A stretch of DNA of 64,000 nt from Cytobacillus firmus (GTDB taxonomy: Bacteria; Bacillota; Bacilli; Bacillales; Cytobacillaceae). The DNA lies in contig NZ_CP098323.1 in assembly GCF_023657595.1 (NCBI RefSeq), positions 2,442,001 to 2,506,000 of the forward strand, in the 5' to 3' direction. Within the stretch, counting starts at the first letter, position 1. Every line of letters starts with the position of its first letter. Made by a program: the position numbers and the translations under genes. Positions 15,616-23,865 of this stretch are shown here, in pieces. Under the pieces are notes generated by a model. That model was given only the letters and a program-made list of their open reading frames with translations. It made no database searches and was not told the origin of the DNA.

Positions 15616-16776
15616 TTATTCTGCTGCAGCAGTCCTTGTCTCTTTTTTCGCCATGGAAAGAGCTGCTGTGCCAAGAGCAATAATGATAAAAATACTTCCT
15701 GCAGCTGCGTTGTATTCAACGGAGGTTGTCTCAATCATGATTCCGCCGATCATGCTGCCGAATGCCATTCCCATGTGAACTGCAGAATTGTTCAATGTCT
15801 GCTGAATATCCGAAGTTTCCGGTGTTACTTCAATTAAGTAGCTGTGTATGGCCGGTGTGACTGCCCAGCTGAGCATACTCCAAATGACTACTGTGAAAAG
15901 GAATACCGGCAGGGAAAAAGCTGCAAACGGCAAGGCAAAAAGCGTAATTCCGAACATGGCAACGAGCGTTAAAATAACCGATTTTGCACCGAAACGGTCT
16001 GCCAGGTGGCCGCCAAGGCCGCCACCGATTACCGCCGCAATCCCGAAAATCATGTAGACAATACTGACCCAGTTTCCATCCAGACCCATATTCATTTTCA
16101 GGAAAGGTGTCAGGTATCCGTAAAAAGCTAAGTGGCCTGTCATTAGTAAAAAGGATGTTATCTGTATGAGCGCTATTTTCCTGCTTTTCAGCGTTTTAAG
16201 CTGTACGCCAATCGGCACAGCAGGCTTTGGAGCAACCTTTCCAAGAAAGAAGTAAACCCCGGCCATTGATAAAAGTGTAAGTGCTGATATCAGTACAAAT
16301 GGGGCCCGCCAGCCAAAAGCATTTCCAAGCATTAATCCAATGGGAACACCAAGTACAAGGGATGCACTAATTCCCATAAACACGATTCCGATCGCACGTG
16401 CACGAAATTCTTCTGAAACGATGTATGATGCCATTGTCATGCACAAGGCAATAAGCAGTGAGCCGCTTGCTGCCGCCAGAATTCGGCCGACTAATAAAAC
16501 ACCGTAAAACGGACTGAATACAGCCACAATGTTCCCGGCCAAAAATACAGCCAATGATATCATCATTAAACGGCTGCGTTCCATTTTAACTGTCATTGTG
16601 AGCAGGACAGGTGCTGCGATAGCAAAGGCAAGCGAAAATACCGTAATTAACAGGCCCGCCTGCCCCAAGCTGACACCCAGATCTGAAGCGACAAGATCCA
16701 GCAGACCGCCTATAATCAATTCCACCATTCCAACGACAAATGATATGATTGCCAATAAGTAGATGCGTTTATCCAA
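15616..16776 (-). CDS. MFS transporter, AraJ/YdhP-type exporter
   Basis: A 386-residue 12-helix transporter of the drug/sugar efflux branch. Signatures include LAGNIVAVFSPFYGVLLVGRILAAASGSLL and GGHLADRFGAKSVI at the start of the second half. I take the TTG at 16776 as start because GAGAGGAAG precedes it. The longer frame to 16839 adds 21 basic residues with no ribosome binding site. The protein then begins MDKRIYLLAIISFVVGMVELIIGG, as homologues do. Substrate is unknown. Monocistronic. Confidence 0.85.
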   Translation of the reverse strand: MDKRIYLLAIISFVVGMVELIIGGLLDLVASDLGVSLGQAGLLITVFSLAFAIAAPVLLTMTVKMERSRLMMISLAVFLAGNIVAVFSPFYGVLLVGRILAAASGSLLIALCMTMASYIVSEEFRARAIGIVFMGISASLVLGVPIGLMLGNAFGWRAPFVLISALTLLSMAGVYFFLGKVAPKPAVPIGVQLKTLKSRKIALIQITSFLLMTGHLAFYGYLTPFLKMNMGLDGNWVSIVYMIFGIAAVIGGGLGGHLADRFGAKSVILTLVAMFGITLFALPFAAFSLPVFLFTVVIWSMLSWAVTPAIHSYLIEVTPETSDIQQTLNNSAVHMGMAFGSMIGGIMIETTSVEYNAAAGSIFIIIALGTAALSMAKKETRTAAAE

Positions 16777-17023
16777 GCTGAACTTCCTCTCTATTATCCT
16801 AGCGATTATCTTCATTTCAATAAAATAACATCTTAACATATCTGACCGTGCAAGCTCAAAGGATAGAATAATCTAAAAATAAAAGGTGAATTATTGTAAA
16901 TAAAAATCATTTTTTGGGAAAAAATAAAAATACTTCCCTAAGACAACTTCCATAATTTACATGTTTGAATATAACAGTAAAATAGGAATGTAATTAACAA
17001 ATACTGTAAAGGAGTTGATTCAT

Positions 17024-17188
17024 TTGTTGGACAATCAAGCAAAGAAAGGTCATACATTATCCCCTCTGACCCCACCTGGAATAGAAGAAATACAGCCGGC
17101 CGGTACAACTCCTATTGACACAAATGCCATCAAAAGCATGGAACCTGAATTCGATCTGACTGGAACCGTTTTAAACGACTATAATTAA
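17024..17188 (+). CDS. Unidentified 54-residue protein
   Basis: A small, Pro/Thr-rich acidic protein beginning MLDNQAKKGH and ending TGTVLNDYN. It has no membrane segment or cysteine. It has a strong AAGGAG site nine bases before the first of two TTG codons, and a clear terminator five bases after the stop, so it looks like a genuine gene. No family recognised. Confidence 0.6.
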   Translation: MLDNQAKKGHTLSPLTPPGIEEIQPAGTTPIDTNAIKSMEPEFDLTGTVLNDYN

Positions 17189-17193
17189 GCGAC

Positions 17194-17226
17194 AATCCCT
17201 GCGGGTCTCCAGCAGGGATTTTTTTA
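17194..17226 (+). terminator. Terminator of the 54-residue ORF
   Basis: AATCCCTGC and GCAGGGATT arms with a 9-nt loop, followed by TTTTTT. Confidence 0.88.
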
Positions 17227-17239
17227 TCGCAGTCTAACG

Positions 17240-17347
17240 GGCAGTAAGACCCCCACTTCAAGACTCAGAGGGAATAAAGGAGGATAGGCGGGGGTCAAAC
17301 TGCCCAATCTAGCTGCGGCTCCTAGGGGCTCGCTTGTCACCCCTAGG
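17240..17347. repeat. GC-rich intergenic element with nested stems
   Basis: GGCAGTAAGACCCCC at 17240-17254 pairs with GGGGGTCAAACTGCC at 17290-17304, broken only by an AA/AA internal loop. A second perfect stem, CCTAGGGG at 17321-17328 with CCCCTAGG at 17340-17347, follows. The stretch is richer in G+C than its surroundings. It resembles the structured, multicopy intergenic elements of Bacillaceae. There is no ORF in it. It could be a mobile repeat or a structured RNA. Confidence 0.5.
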
Positions 17348-17514
17348 TAAGTCGCCTCGTTTTATAATGTAAAGGCCCGAAAAAAAGAACAAAGACTAAG
17401 AACGCCACCTCCTCCCAAAAGCTGCCGCTTTCGGTCGTGCGATGTATCGCTGCCGTAGCTTTCCTTGTCCTGTGGCAACGTCTTTGTGACCCACTTTCCG
17501 TGAGCCTCAACTAA

Positions 17515-17547
17515 CAATCAGTGGGAATAAGGAAAACCCCCTGATTG
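17515..17547. repeat. Inverted repeat in the same gene-free stretch
   Basis: CAATCAGTGGG pairs with CCCCCTGATTG across an 11-nt loop. The CTGATTGAAGTTTCACTTTA sequence that follows looks like a recurrent Bacillus intergenic motif, from memory. The rest of 17348-17642 has no gene I can support. Confidence 0.4.
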
Positions 17548-17642
17548 AAGTTTCACTTTATGGAAAGTTTGTCCGAGGGGAAGCATATGCATGTAATATT
17601 CCTTGTGATTAAGCTGGGAAAATAACCAAATGGAGCAGGATT

Positions 17643-18665
17643 ATGATTTATTTATTAGTGGTTATTTTCATAATTGTTCTTGTCATGCCGTTTCTATCTG
17701 AGTTTGTGGAAAAAAATCTGGAGATGTTTTTATTTGTAATGGGGCTTTCCGCAGCACTCGCTAGCGGAGTTCTAAACAGCGGTCTTTTTGTACAAGCGGC
17801 ACAGGAGCCTGTAAAAATTACACTCGCTGTCTTTATTGCGGGCCTCTTGTTTAAGTGGTTTCAGGCAAATCTGGAAAAAAGCATCCTTTCAGTAAGCCGG
17901 CGCATGCCGTTTCGATTATTTGCAGCATTGATGGTCATTTTCCTGGGATTAATTTCAAGTGTTATTACCGCTATTATTGCTGCACTGGTTCTTGTGTTAA
18001 TTATTAGTGCCCTAAGGCTTGATAGAACCTCAGAAGTCAGGCTGACAGTACTCGCCTGTTTCTCGATTGGCCTTGGCGCAGCACTGACGCCAATTGGCGA
18101 ACCGCTTTCCACCATTGCCATCAGTAAAATGAAAGAAGACTTTTTCTTTTTGATGGATTTGGTTGGACCGCAAATTATTATTGCCCTCGTGTTTTTCGGC
18201 ATCATGGCAGCGATAGCTGTTAAACCGCCTAGTTCTGGCAAAGCTTCCTTTACCAAAAAGCCTGCCAGTGAAAACTATGAAGAAATCTTTGTCAGGGCTT
18301 TGAAGATTTACTTTTTTGTCATGGGCCTGACGATGCTTGGGGCCGGTTTTGAACCGCTGATTAATCACTTTTTAATCGGTTTAAATCCGCTTCTGTTATA
18401 TTGGATCAATATGATTTCTGCTGTACTTGACAATGCTACCCTTGCTGCAGCTGAAATCAGTCCATCTATGGACCATTTCACCGTTCAATCGATTCTTCTG
18501 GGACTCCTGATCAGCGGCGGAATGCTGATCCCCGGAAATATTCCCAATATTATTGCTGCCGGTAAACTGCAGATAACGAGTAAAGAGTGGGCCGTATTCG
18601 GAGTGCCTTTTGGATTGGTCACGATGATAGGATATTTTGTGCTTATTTTATTCAGTGGGAATTAA
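17643..18665 (+). CDS. DUF1646 family multi-spanning membrane protein
   Basis: A 340-residue protein with about nine to ten membrane helices. It has the features of the DUF1646 group, related to ion-transporter (NhaD/ArsB-like) folds: the loop LGAALTPIGEPLSTIAISKM in the first half and the matched NMISAVLDNATLAAAEISPSM in the second half, an inverted-repeat arrangement seen in cation/proton antiporters. The central loop is polar and Lys-rich. A role as a cation or anion transporter is inferred from fold only. Monocistronic, with its own terminator. Confidence 0.75.
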   Translation: MIYLLVVIFIIVLVMPFLSEFVEKNLEMFLFVMGLSAALASGVLNSGLFVQAAQEPVKITLAVFIAGLLFKWFQANLEKSILSVSRRMPFRLFAALMVIFLGLISSVITAIIAALVLVLIISALRLDRTSEVRLTVLACFSIGLGAALTPIGEPLSTIAISKMKEDFFFLMDLVGPQIIIALVFFGIMAAIAVKPPSSGKASFTKKPASENYEEIFVRALKIYFFVMGLTMLGAGFEPLINHFLIGLNPLLLYWINMISAVLDNATLAAAEISPSMDHFTVQSILLGLLISGGMLIPGNIPNIIAAGKLQITSKEWAVFGVPFGLVTMIGYFVLILFSGN

Positions 18666-18690
18666 AAGGGCTGCGTGCAGTCCTTTTTTA
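18665..18690 (+). terminator. Terminator of the DUF1646 gene
   Basis: AAAGG-CTGC and GCAG-CCTTT arms with a 2-nt loop, followed by TTTTA, starting at the stop codon. Confidence 0.7.
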
Positions 18691-18730
18691 TTTATCTTAT
18701 TTAGTTTCCATAACATTATTATTATTTACT

Positions 18731-18756
18731 AAAAAGAAGCTGCATCTCGCAGCTTC
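18731..18756 (-). terminator. Terminator of the glycerate kinase gene
   Basis: Perfect GAAGCTGCG/CGCAGCTTC-type stem with a very short loop, followed by TTTTT on the minus strand. Confidence 0.85.
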
Positions 18757-18761
18757 CAATT

Positions 18762-19898
18762 TCATATCCTATTCATTTTTATAATGGCCGCTATGTTCCT
18801 CGCTGTTCTTTCCATATGAAGTGCTGCTTTCTCAAAAGCATCCGGAAGGGTTATCACGCCAGGAACTATGCTGAAAAGTGCATCAATACCGTGGTCATGG
18901 ACGATATGGCTGTCGTCTGATAAGGAACCTGCAAGACCGAATACGGGTATTCCGTGCTTCTTTGCCGCTTTTGCCACCCCAATTGGCGTTTTTCCATAAA
19001 TCGTCTGGCTGTCAATCCTGCCTTCGCCTGTAATGACAAGGTCAGCACCTTTTACTTCCTCCTCAAAGTTAACCGCGTCAAGGACAATATCAATTCCTCT
19101 TTTTAAGTCAGCATTTAAGAATGCAAGCAGACTTCCGCCTATCCCTCCGGCCGCACCTGCCCCCTCTATATCGCGAAATGGTTTGCCGAGTGCATGTTCA
19201 ACAATATCTGCAAAATGGCCCAGATTCCGATCCAGCAGCTGTACCATTTCTTGTGTCGCCCCTTTTTGCGGCCCAAAGATAGCGGAAGCACCTTTTGGAC
19301 CAGTTAATGGGTTATCAACATCGCATGCTACTTCAATATGGATGTCCCGAAGCCGTGGGTCGAGGTTTGACATGTCGATGGCTGAAAGCTCAGCAAGCGC
19401 CACTCCGCCCGGACCGATTTCCCTGCCCGTTTTACCATAAAGCTTTCCGCCTAATGCCTGTATCATTCCCGCTCCCGCATCATTTGTCGCACTTCCTCCG
19501 ATACCAATTATGATGTGCTGAACTCCTGTGTCCGCTGCGGCAGTGATTAATTCACCTGTTCCCCTCGTTGAAGTGAGTAAGGGGTTCCGTTTTTCTGGAG
19601 GAACCAGATGCAAGCCGGATGCAGCGGCCATTTCAATGACAGCTGTCTTTCCATCCCCCATTAAGCCAAAGAATGCCTGTACCGGTTCTCCCAGCGGACC
19701 CGTGACAGTACACTCAATCATTCTTCCGTATGTTGCATCTACAAGCGATTGGACCGTTCCCTCTCCTCCGTCAGCCATCGGCATTTTTTTATATTGAGCA
19801 TCTGGAAAAATTGATTTAAACCCTCGTTCAATGGCATTCGCTGCCTCTAGTGCCGATAAACTCTCCTTAAAAGAATCCGGCGCAATAACTATTTTCAT
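18762..19898 (-). CDS. glxK: Glycerate kinase, GarK/GlxK type
   Basis: ATP-dependent D-glycerate kinase (glycerate to 2- or 3-phosphoglycerate), 378 residues. Starts MKIVIAPDSFKESLSALEAANAI, the standard family N-terminus. The ATG at 19898 is preferred because AAAGGTGAG precedes it. The GTG at 19910 overlaps that site. Conserved blocks: PMADGGEGTV, GGSATNDAGAGM near 140, ACDVDNPLTGPKGASAIFGPQKGA, and GEGRIDSQTIYGKTPIGVAK near the end. It lies in a cdaR-permease-kinase unit typical of glycerate or glucarate use. The glyoxylate made by the glycolate oxidase elsewhere in the window could also feed glycerate. Confidence 0.93.
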   Translation of the reverse strand: MKIVIAPDSFKESLSALEAANAIERGFKSIFPDAQYKKMPMADGGEGTVQSLVDATYGRMIECTVTGPLGEPVQAFFGLMGDGKTAVIEMAAASGLHLVPPEKRNPLLTSTRGTGELITAAADTGVQHIIIGIGGSATNDAGAGMIQALGGKLYGKTGREIGPGGVALAELSAIDMSNLDPRLRDIHIEVACDVDNPLTGPKGASAIFGPQKGATQEMVQLLDRNLGHFADIVEHALGKPFRDIEGAGAAGGIGGSLLAFLNADLKRGIDIVLDAVNFEEEVKGADLVITGEGRIDSQTIYGKTPIGVAKAAKKHGIPVFGLAGSLSDDSHIVHDHGIDALFSIVPGVITLPDAFEKAALHMERTARNIAAIIKMNRI

Positions 19899-19916
19899 TC
19901 CTGATCTCACCTTTCT

Positions 19917-20226
19917 TTAGCCTAATAGCTTAAAGACTCCAAATATCAGAGTTGAAATAACAGCAAGAGTTAAACCGATAAGCGACTCATATGGCATTTG
20001 CTTCAATCGTTCTTTCATATCCATATTGACGCTTCCTGCGGTTGAGTGGAAAAAACTTTCATTCGGCAAATAGTCCAGTACGGTAGCCCCAGCATGAATC
20101 ATGGCTGCTCCTGCTAAAGCTGATATTCTCGACCATTCCATAAGCAGGCGGAACTTTTTTCAAGATTAATAGTATGGCAATGACTAAAGCTGATATCGCG
20201 CCTAAAGTGCTTACAGTTACATCCAT
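19917..20226 (-). pseudogene. GntP-family permease gene with internal deletion
   Basis: The ATG at 20226 has a good GGGAGGG site and encodes MDVTVSTLGAISALVIAILLILKKVPPAYGM, a GntP-type N-terminus. After about 30 codons the frame is lost. The other frame immediately continues as the family C-terminus (ISALAGAAMIHAGATVLDYLP, then ESFFHSTAGSVNMDMKERLK and SLIGLTLAVISTLIFG). A normal permease has around 430-450 residues, so some 350 codons are missing and the junction is out of frame. Its place between cdaR and glycerate kinase fits a lost glycerate permease. A 74-residue frame from 20141 survives but is not a functional transporter. Confidence 0.85.
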
Positions 20227-20263
20227 TATGAGCCCTCCCGTGATGATTTGCTTATGTATCCAT

Positions 20264-20277
20264 TGTAAGCGTTTGCG
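20264..20277 (-). promoter_or_regulatory. Candidate cre site (CcpA) for the glycerate unit
   Basis: TGTAAGCGTTTGCG matches the catabolite-responsive element consensus (TGNAANCGNTNNCA) at all fixed positions but the last. It lies 38 bases upstream of the permease start, so carbon catabolite control of the glycerate unit is plausible. Confidence 0.5.
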
Positions 20278-20331
20278 CGTATTGTTTCATTGTGTATGCT
20301 GATGAAAAAAAGCGGTCAGAACTTTACTATA

Positions 20332-20349
20332 ATTGTGCACATGCACAAT
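20332..20349. promoter_or_regulatory. Palindrome, possible CdaR operator
   Basis: ATTGTGCACATGCACAAT, an inverted repeat at the end of cdaR and upstream of the glycerate unit. The half sequence TGCACAAT recurs at about 21500, upstream of cdaR itself. It could be an operator or a weak stem-loop. Confidence 0.4.
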
Positions 20350-21452
20350 CATTGACGCGATTTGAATAATTTCGCTACATATAGTTCAAGCATCATCTTC
20401 ACATTCCGCGGGTCTCTTCCAGTTATTTCTGTTATCTTATCCAGGCGGTATCTCAGAGTATTGCGGTGGATAAATAAGTGGTCTGCTATTTTGCCAAGAT
20501 CCCCTCCTTCTTTCATAAAAACATCAAGAGTATGTGCCAGCTCCCCTTTTTTATCCTGCTCCATGAGCCGGTCATAGAAAGAAATTGCCTCAGTGTCCTT
20601 TAGTCCAAGCGTGCATATCTCAGCTTCGAGCCAGTATTTATCATAACTGTAAAAGCCTGCGTCGGGCTGAATCCTGGGTCCAAGTTCAGTAAGCTGCCGT
20701 GCATGCCGAAAAGACGATTTTAAGCCGTTCATGTTTTCTGAAGAATTCCCTATCCCAATAACCGCTTTCCTCTTTGAAAGGCTGTCAATCCTCTTTAAAG
20801 CTGAGATCTGTTCAGACTGTCCCCCTGCCTTTAAAATTACAATTTCATTGTTGAACGTTACCCCTGTTAAATCCTGGTTTCCTAACTCAAAATGAATGGC
20901 ATTAATAAGCTTTTGATTCTCAGTACCCAGCTCTTCCGGCAGCTTCAGTACAATGGCTGTCCGCGGAATTTTAAGATCGTATCCCAAAAACCCGGCCCTC
21001 TCTTCCAGCCAGGCTTCATTTAAAGGTTCTTCAGAAATAAGCAGGTTTACAATCTCGCCCTGGAGACGCTGCTTCCACTGTACTCTTTCCAGCAAAAAAG
21101 ACTGCTCCAGAACGAGTTCTGCTGCCATTTTAACAAGCTCTGCATAATTCTGGATTTGCTCAGGTTCCCCCGTGATGCCGACTACACCAATAATTTGATT
21201 GTTAAACTGGATGGGCAAATTGATTCCCGGCTTGGCTCCTTTCAGTCCGGCAGCACTTTTTTCATCAATTACCACACTTTTGCCTTTTTTAAGGACCAAT
21301 AAAGCGCCGTCATGAACCTGGTTGATCCTTTCCTTCTCACCTGATCCGATTATAATGCCTTCCTCATTCATAACATTTATATTTTTATTAAGAATTTTCA
21401 TCGTACGCTCCACTATTTCCTGAGCGAGTTCATAGGATAAAAAGTGCACCAT
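20349..21452 (-). CDS. cdaR: CdaR-family carbohydrate diacid regulator
   Basis: A 367-residue activator of the CdaR/sugar-diacid family. The N-terminal diacid-recognition domain (SYELAQEIVERTMKILNKNINVMNEEGIIIGSG) covers about 1-135. A GGDEF-like central region follows. The C-terminal PucR-type helix-turn-helix (GGDLGKIADHLFIHRNTLRYRLDKITEITG) is at about 310-340. Members sense glycerate, galactarate or glucarate and activate the adjacent uptake and kinase genes. A GGCGGAGTGA site precedes the ATG. Because the permease next door is broken, the regulator may now control only the kinase. Confidence 0.9.
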   Translation of the reverse strand: MVHFLSYELAQEIVERTMKILNKNINVMNEEGIIIGSGEKERINQVHDGALLVLKKGKSVVIDEKSAAGLKGAKPGINLPIQFNNQIIGVVGITGEPEQIQNYAELVKMAAELVLEQSFLLERVQWKQRLQGEIVNLLISEEPLNEAWLEERAGFLGYDLKIPRTAIVLKLPEELGTENQKLINAIHFELGNQDLTGVTFNNEIVILKAGGQSEQISALKRIDSLSKRKAVIGIGNSSENMNGLKSSFRHARQLTELGPRIQPDAGFYSYDKYWLEAEICTLGLKDTEAISFYDRLMEQDKKGELAHTLDVFMKEGGDLGKIADHLFIHRNTLRYRLDKITEITGRDPRNVKMMLELYVAKLFKSRQ

Positions 21453-21511
21453 TCACTCCGCCTTCCTGATAGATTACTAACAATGTATCATAGTAAATTT
21501 GCACAATAAAC

Positions 21512-21541
21512 AAAATAAAAACCGTGTGACAAGACACGGTT
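21512..21541 (-). terminator. Terminator after sirC
   Basis: AACCGTGT and ACACGGTT arms with a 6-nt loop, followed by TTTATTTTG on the minus strand, 10 bases after the sirC stop. Confidence 0.88.
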
Positions 21542-21551
21542 AAGAAGTTGT

Positions 21552-22166
21552 TTATGCTAATGTCTGCAGGTATGCCCATTTGTGTTCCCGTTCATCCTCT
21601 GAAAGGCGGTAACGGTCATCCAGCAGTTCGGCAAGCAGCTCATTTTTTTCCGACGGAGGGATAGAAAGCTTTTTAATATAATCGCGGCAGTTTCCAAGGA
21701 ATTCTGAATATCCCGTCCAGCTCTCATCAAATTGTTCATCCAGCTGTTTTTTGAGCATCCGGGTCAGCTTTGGGCTTGCACCATTTGAGGTGACAGCGAT
21801 TTGAAGAGGACCGCGCTTTACAGCTGCCGGGAAGATTACATTTCCTTCTCCTGCTTCATCGACCACGCAAACCAGCTGATCTGAATTTAGTGATTTAGCC
21901 AGTGCATGGTTAGCTTCACGTTCATTTGTAGCCAGAATCGATAAAAAAGCATCTTTAAAATCATCTGCGGAAGCTTCCCGCTGAATGAGTTCATAGCCTC
22001 TTTGATGGGCTAAATGAAGAAGCTCATCTGTAAAATCAGGAGCAACAAATGTGATATGGGCATTTTCTCCATCTAGTGTTTTCGCCTTTCGAAAAGCAAT
22101 TCTGCCTCCGCCAGCAATAACGATTCTCTTGTTGGTTAGATCAATGAATAACGGCTGCATTCTCAT
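21552..22166 (-). CDS. sirC: Precorrin-2 dehydrogenase
   Basis: NAD-dependent dehydrogenase turning precorrin-2 into sirohydrochlorin in siroheme synthesis (YlnF type), 204 residues. The N-terminal Rossmann motif VIAGGGRIAFRKAKTL (about 16-31) and the ATNEREANHALAKS and TSNGASPKLTRMLKKQLD segments are typical. The start overlaps sirB by 26 bases. ATG at 22160 (second Met) is an alternative. Third gene of sumT-sirB-sirC, supplying siroheme for sulfite reductase, whose genes are not in this window. Confidence 0.9.
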   Translation of the reverse strand: MRMQPLFIDLTNKRIVIAGGGRIAFRKAKTLDGENAHITFVAPDFTDELLHLAHQRGYELIQREASADDFKDAFLSILATNEREANHALAKSLNSDQLVCVVDEAGEGNVIFPAAVKRGPLQIAVTSNGASPKLTRMLKKQLDEQFDESWTGYSEFLGNCRDYIKKLSIPPSEKNELLAELLDDRYRLSEDEREHKWAYLQTLA

Positions 22167-22893
22167 TCACCTCTCCATTCGCTTTTTTAGCGACCAGGTT
22201 TTGGATAGCGGTATGTTTTCCCAGTGTATCAGTAAGATTCACAGTAAAGCCTGCTTTTACTTTCTTATTTACTTCTCTTACAACTTCACTTAATAAAAGC
22301 CCTGAGAATAGTAGATATGGGATGACAATCACATTGCCGCTTGCCTTCTGGCATATGGAGTCAAGACCATCCTGGAAGGACGGAGCAGCGGCTGCCAGAT
22401 AGCAGACCTGCACATTTTTCACACGGAGACGATTGCTGATGCTGTTTTTGATAGAGTCAAAAGCTCTTAGAATGGAAGGATCACTGCTGCCTCTTCCCAC
22501 AATTAAAACAGAATCTAAAGGAGATATCGGCTGGGCATCTGCTGTAACAAGCTCTGCAATGGCGTCTAGAATAGTGTCCTGGACTCCAAAAGGGTCCGCC
22601 ATCTTTACGATGATGCCGTGATATTTTTCTATTAAAGGGGCAAGCTCTTCAGGAATATCCTTCTTGATATGGCCGGCTGCAAGTAAAAATAAAGGCACAA
22701 TGACAATTTCGGAGGCGCCTTTCCGCACACAGTATTCAAAGCCGGTTTCAATATCAGGCTCTGTTAATTCCAGAAAACAAAGCTTTTGAATGGGAGCATC
22801 GACTTTTTTCATAACACCTTCTATAAAAAGGTTTGTTTCGGCAGCTCCTTTTTTGGAACGTGTGCCATGGCCGATGTATAGGACCGCTTTCAT
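22141..22893 (-). CDS. sirB: Sirohydrochlorin ferrochelatase
   Basis: Inserts Fe2+ into sirohydrochlorin, the last step of siroheme synthesis (YlnE/CbiX type), 250 residues. The catalytic histidine is in LYIGHGTRSKKG at the N-terminus. A second family histidine follows in PLFLLAAGHIKKDIP. It is the double-domain form, about 250 residues against 120-130 in the small CbiX form. It overlaps sirC and is 33 bases after sumT, so the three are one operon. Confidence 0.92.
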   Translation of the reverse strand: MKAVLYIGHGTRSKKGAAETNLFIEGVMKKVDAPIQKLCFLELTEPDIETGFEYCVRKGASEIVIVPLFLLAAGHIKKDIPEELAPLIEKYHGIIVKMADPFGVQDTILDAIAELVTADAQPISPLDSVLIVGRGSSDPSILRAFDSIKNSISNRLRVKNVQVCYLAAAAPSFQDGLDSICQKASGNVIVIPYLLFSGLLLSEVVREVNKKVKAGFTVNLTDTLGKHTAIQNLVAKKANGEVNENAAVIH

Positions 22894-22926
22894 TATTTGG
22901 GCTCCCTCCTTTTTTAAAACCGCCGT

Positions 22927-23709
22927 TTATCCTTGCACAGCAGGCAGATTTGGTACAATTTCTTCTTCAAACCAATTAATTTTATGGTGCATGGAGACTA
23001 CATTTCCAATGACGATCATGCTTGGATTTGTGATGTTGGATTCTTTCACTTTGTTCTCAATAGTAGCAAGCGTGCCAGCAACGGTCCGCTGCTCTGAAAG
23101 GGTTCCCCAGTGAACGAGGGCAATCGGTGTTTGAGGTGATTTCCCATTTTGAATAAGGTTTTTCACAATATTAGGCAAATGGGACACACCCATATATACA
23201 CAAATCGTGTCTACTGCATGCGCCAGATGTGCCCACTGGTGCTCAGCTTCTTCGTTTCCTGCCTGGTGTCCTGTAACAAAGGCGAAACTTTTGCTTAAGG
23301 TTCGGTGTGTGACCGGAATCCCCGCATAAGCTGATGCCGCGATCCCTGCAGTGACTCCGGGCACAATTTCAAATGGCACATCATGATTGGCACACTCTTC
23401 TGCCTCTTCCCCGCCTCTGCCGAATACAAATGGATCTCCGCCTTTCAGCCGGCAGACCTGAAGACCTTTTTTCGCATATTTGACGAGCAGATGATTAATG
23501 GTTTCCTGTTTCATCACATGATGATTGGGGAGTTTGCCGCAATATACCAGCTGGGCTTCTTTTTTCGCATAATTTAATAGTTCACGGTTAACGAGACGAT
23601 CATAAAGAACGACATCTGCCTCCTGCAGGCAGCGCATTCCCTTAACAGTCATCAGGTCCGGGTCACCCGGTCCGGCACCTACTAAATAAACTTTTCCTGT
23701 CATACTCAT
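22927..23709 (-). CDS. sumT: Uroporphyrinogen-III C-methyltransferase
   Basis: SAM-dependent methyltransferase adding two methyl groups to uroporphyrinogen III to give precorrin-2, 260 residues. Family blocks: YLVGAGPGDPDLMTVKG at 8-24, YDRLVN, CRLKGGDPFVFGRGGEEAEEC near 85-105, and GVTAGIAASAYAGIPVTHR. Two start codons (23709 and 23703) share one AAAGGG site. In B. subtilis this gene continues the cysH operon. Here a strong terminator lies between cysC and sumT, so it may have its own promoter or depend on readthrough. Confidence 0.93.
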   Translation of the reverse strand: MSMTGKVYLVGAGPGDPDLMTVKGMRCLQEADVVLYDRLVNRELLNYAKKEAQLVYCGKLPNHHVMKQETINHLLVKYAKKGLQVCRLKGGDPFVFGRGGEEAEECANHDVPFEIVPGVTAGIAASAYAGIPVTHRTLSKSFAFVTGHQAGNEEAEHQWAHLAHAVDTICVYMGVSHLPNIVKNLIQNGKSPQTPIALVHWGTLSEQRTVAGTLATIENKVKESNITNPSMIVIGNVVSMHHKINWFEEEIVPNLPAVQG

Positions 23710-23825
23710 GCCCGCCCTTTCTGTATTGTCTTATAATATATGCACTTTAACGCTTTTCCTAGGCTGGTAATCTAATTGTTTTCTATAATACCATTTTTCA
23801 GGGTGAAATAGTAGGAATTATTTTT

Positions 23826-23860
23826 TTCAGAAAAGGAGTCTCCTATTAAAAGAGACTCCC
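23826..23860 (-). terminator. Terminator between cysC and sumT
   Basis: Perfect GGAGTCTC/GAGACTCC stem with a 9-nt loop, followed by TTTTCTGAAAAAAA on the minus strand, 6 bases after the cysC stop. Confidence 0.8.
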
Positions 23861-23865
23861 GGTTC

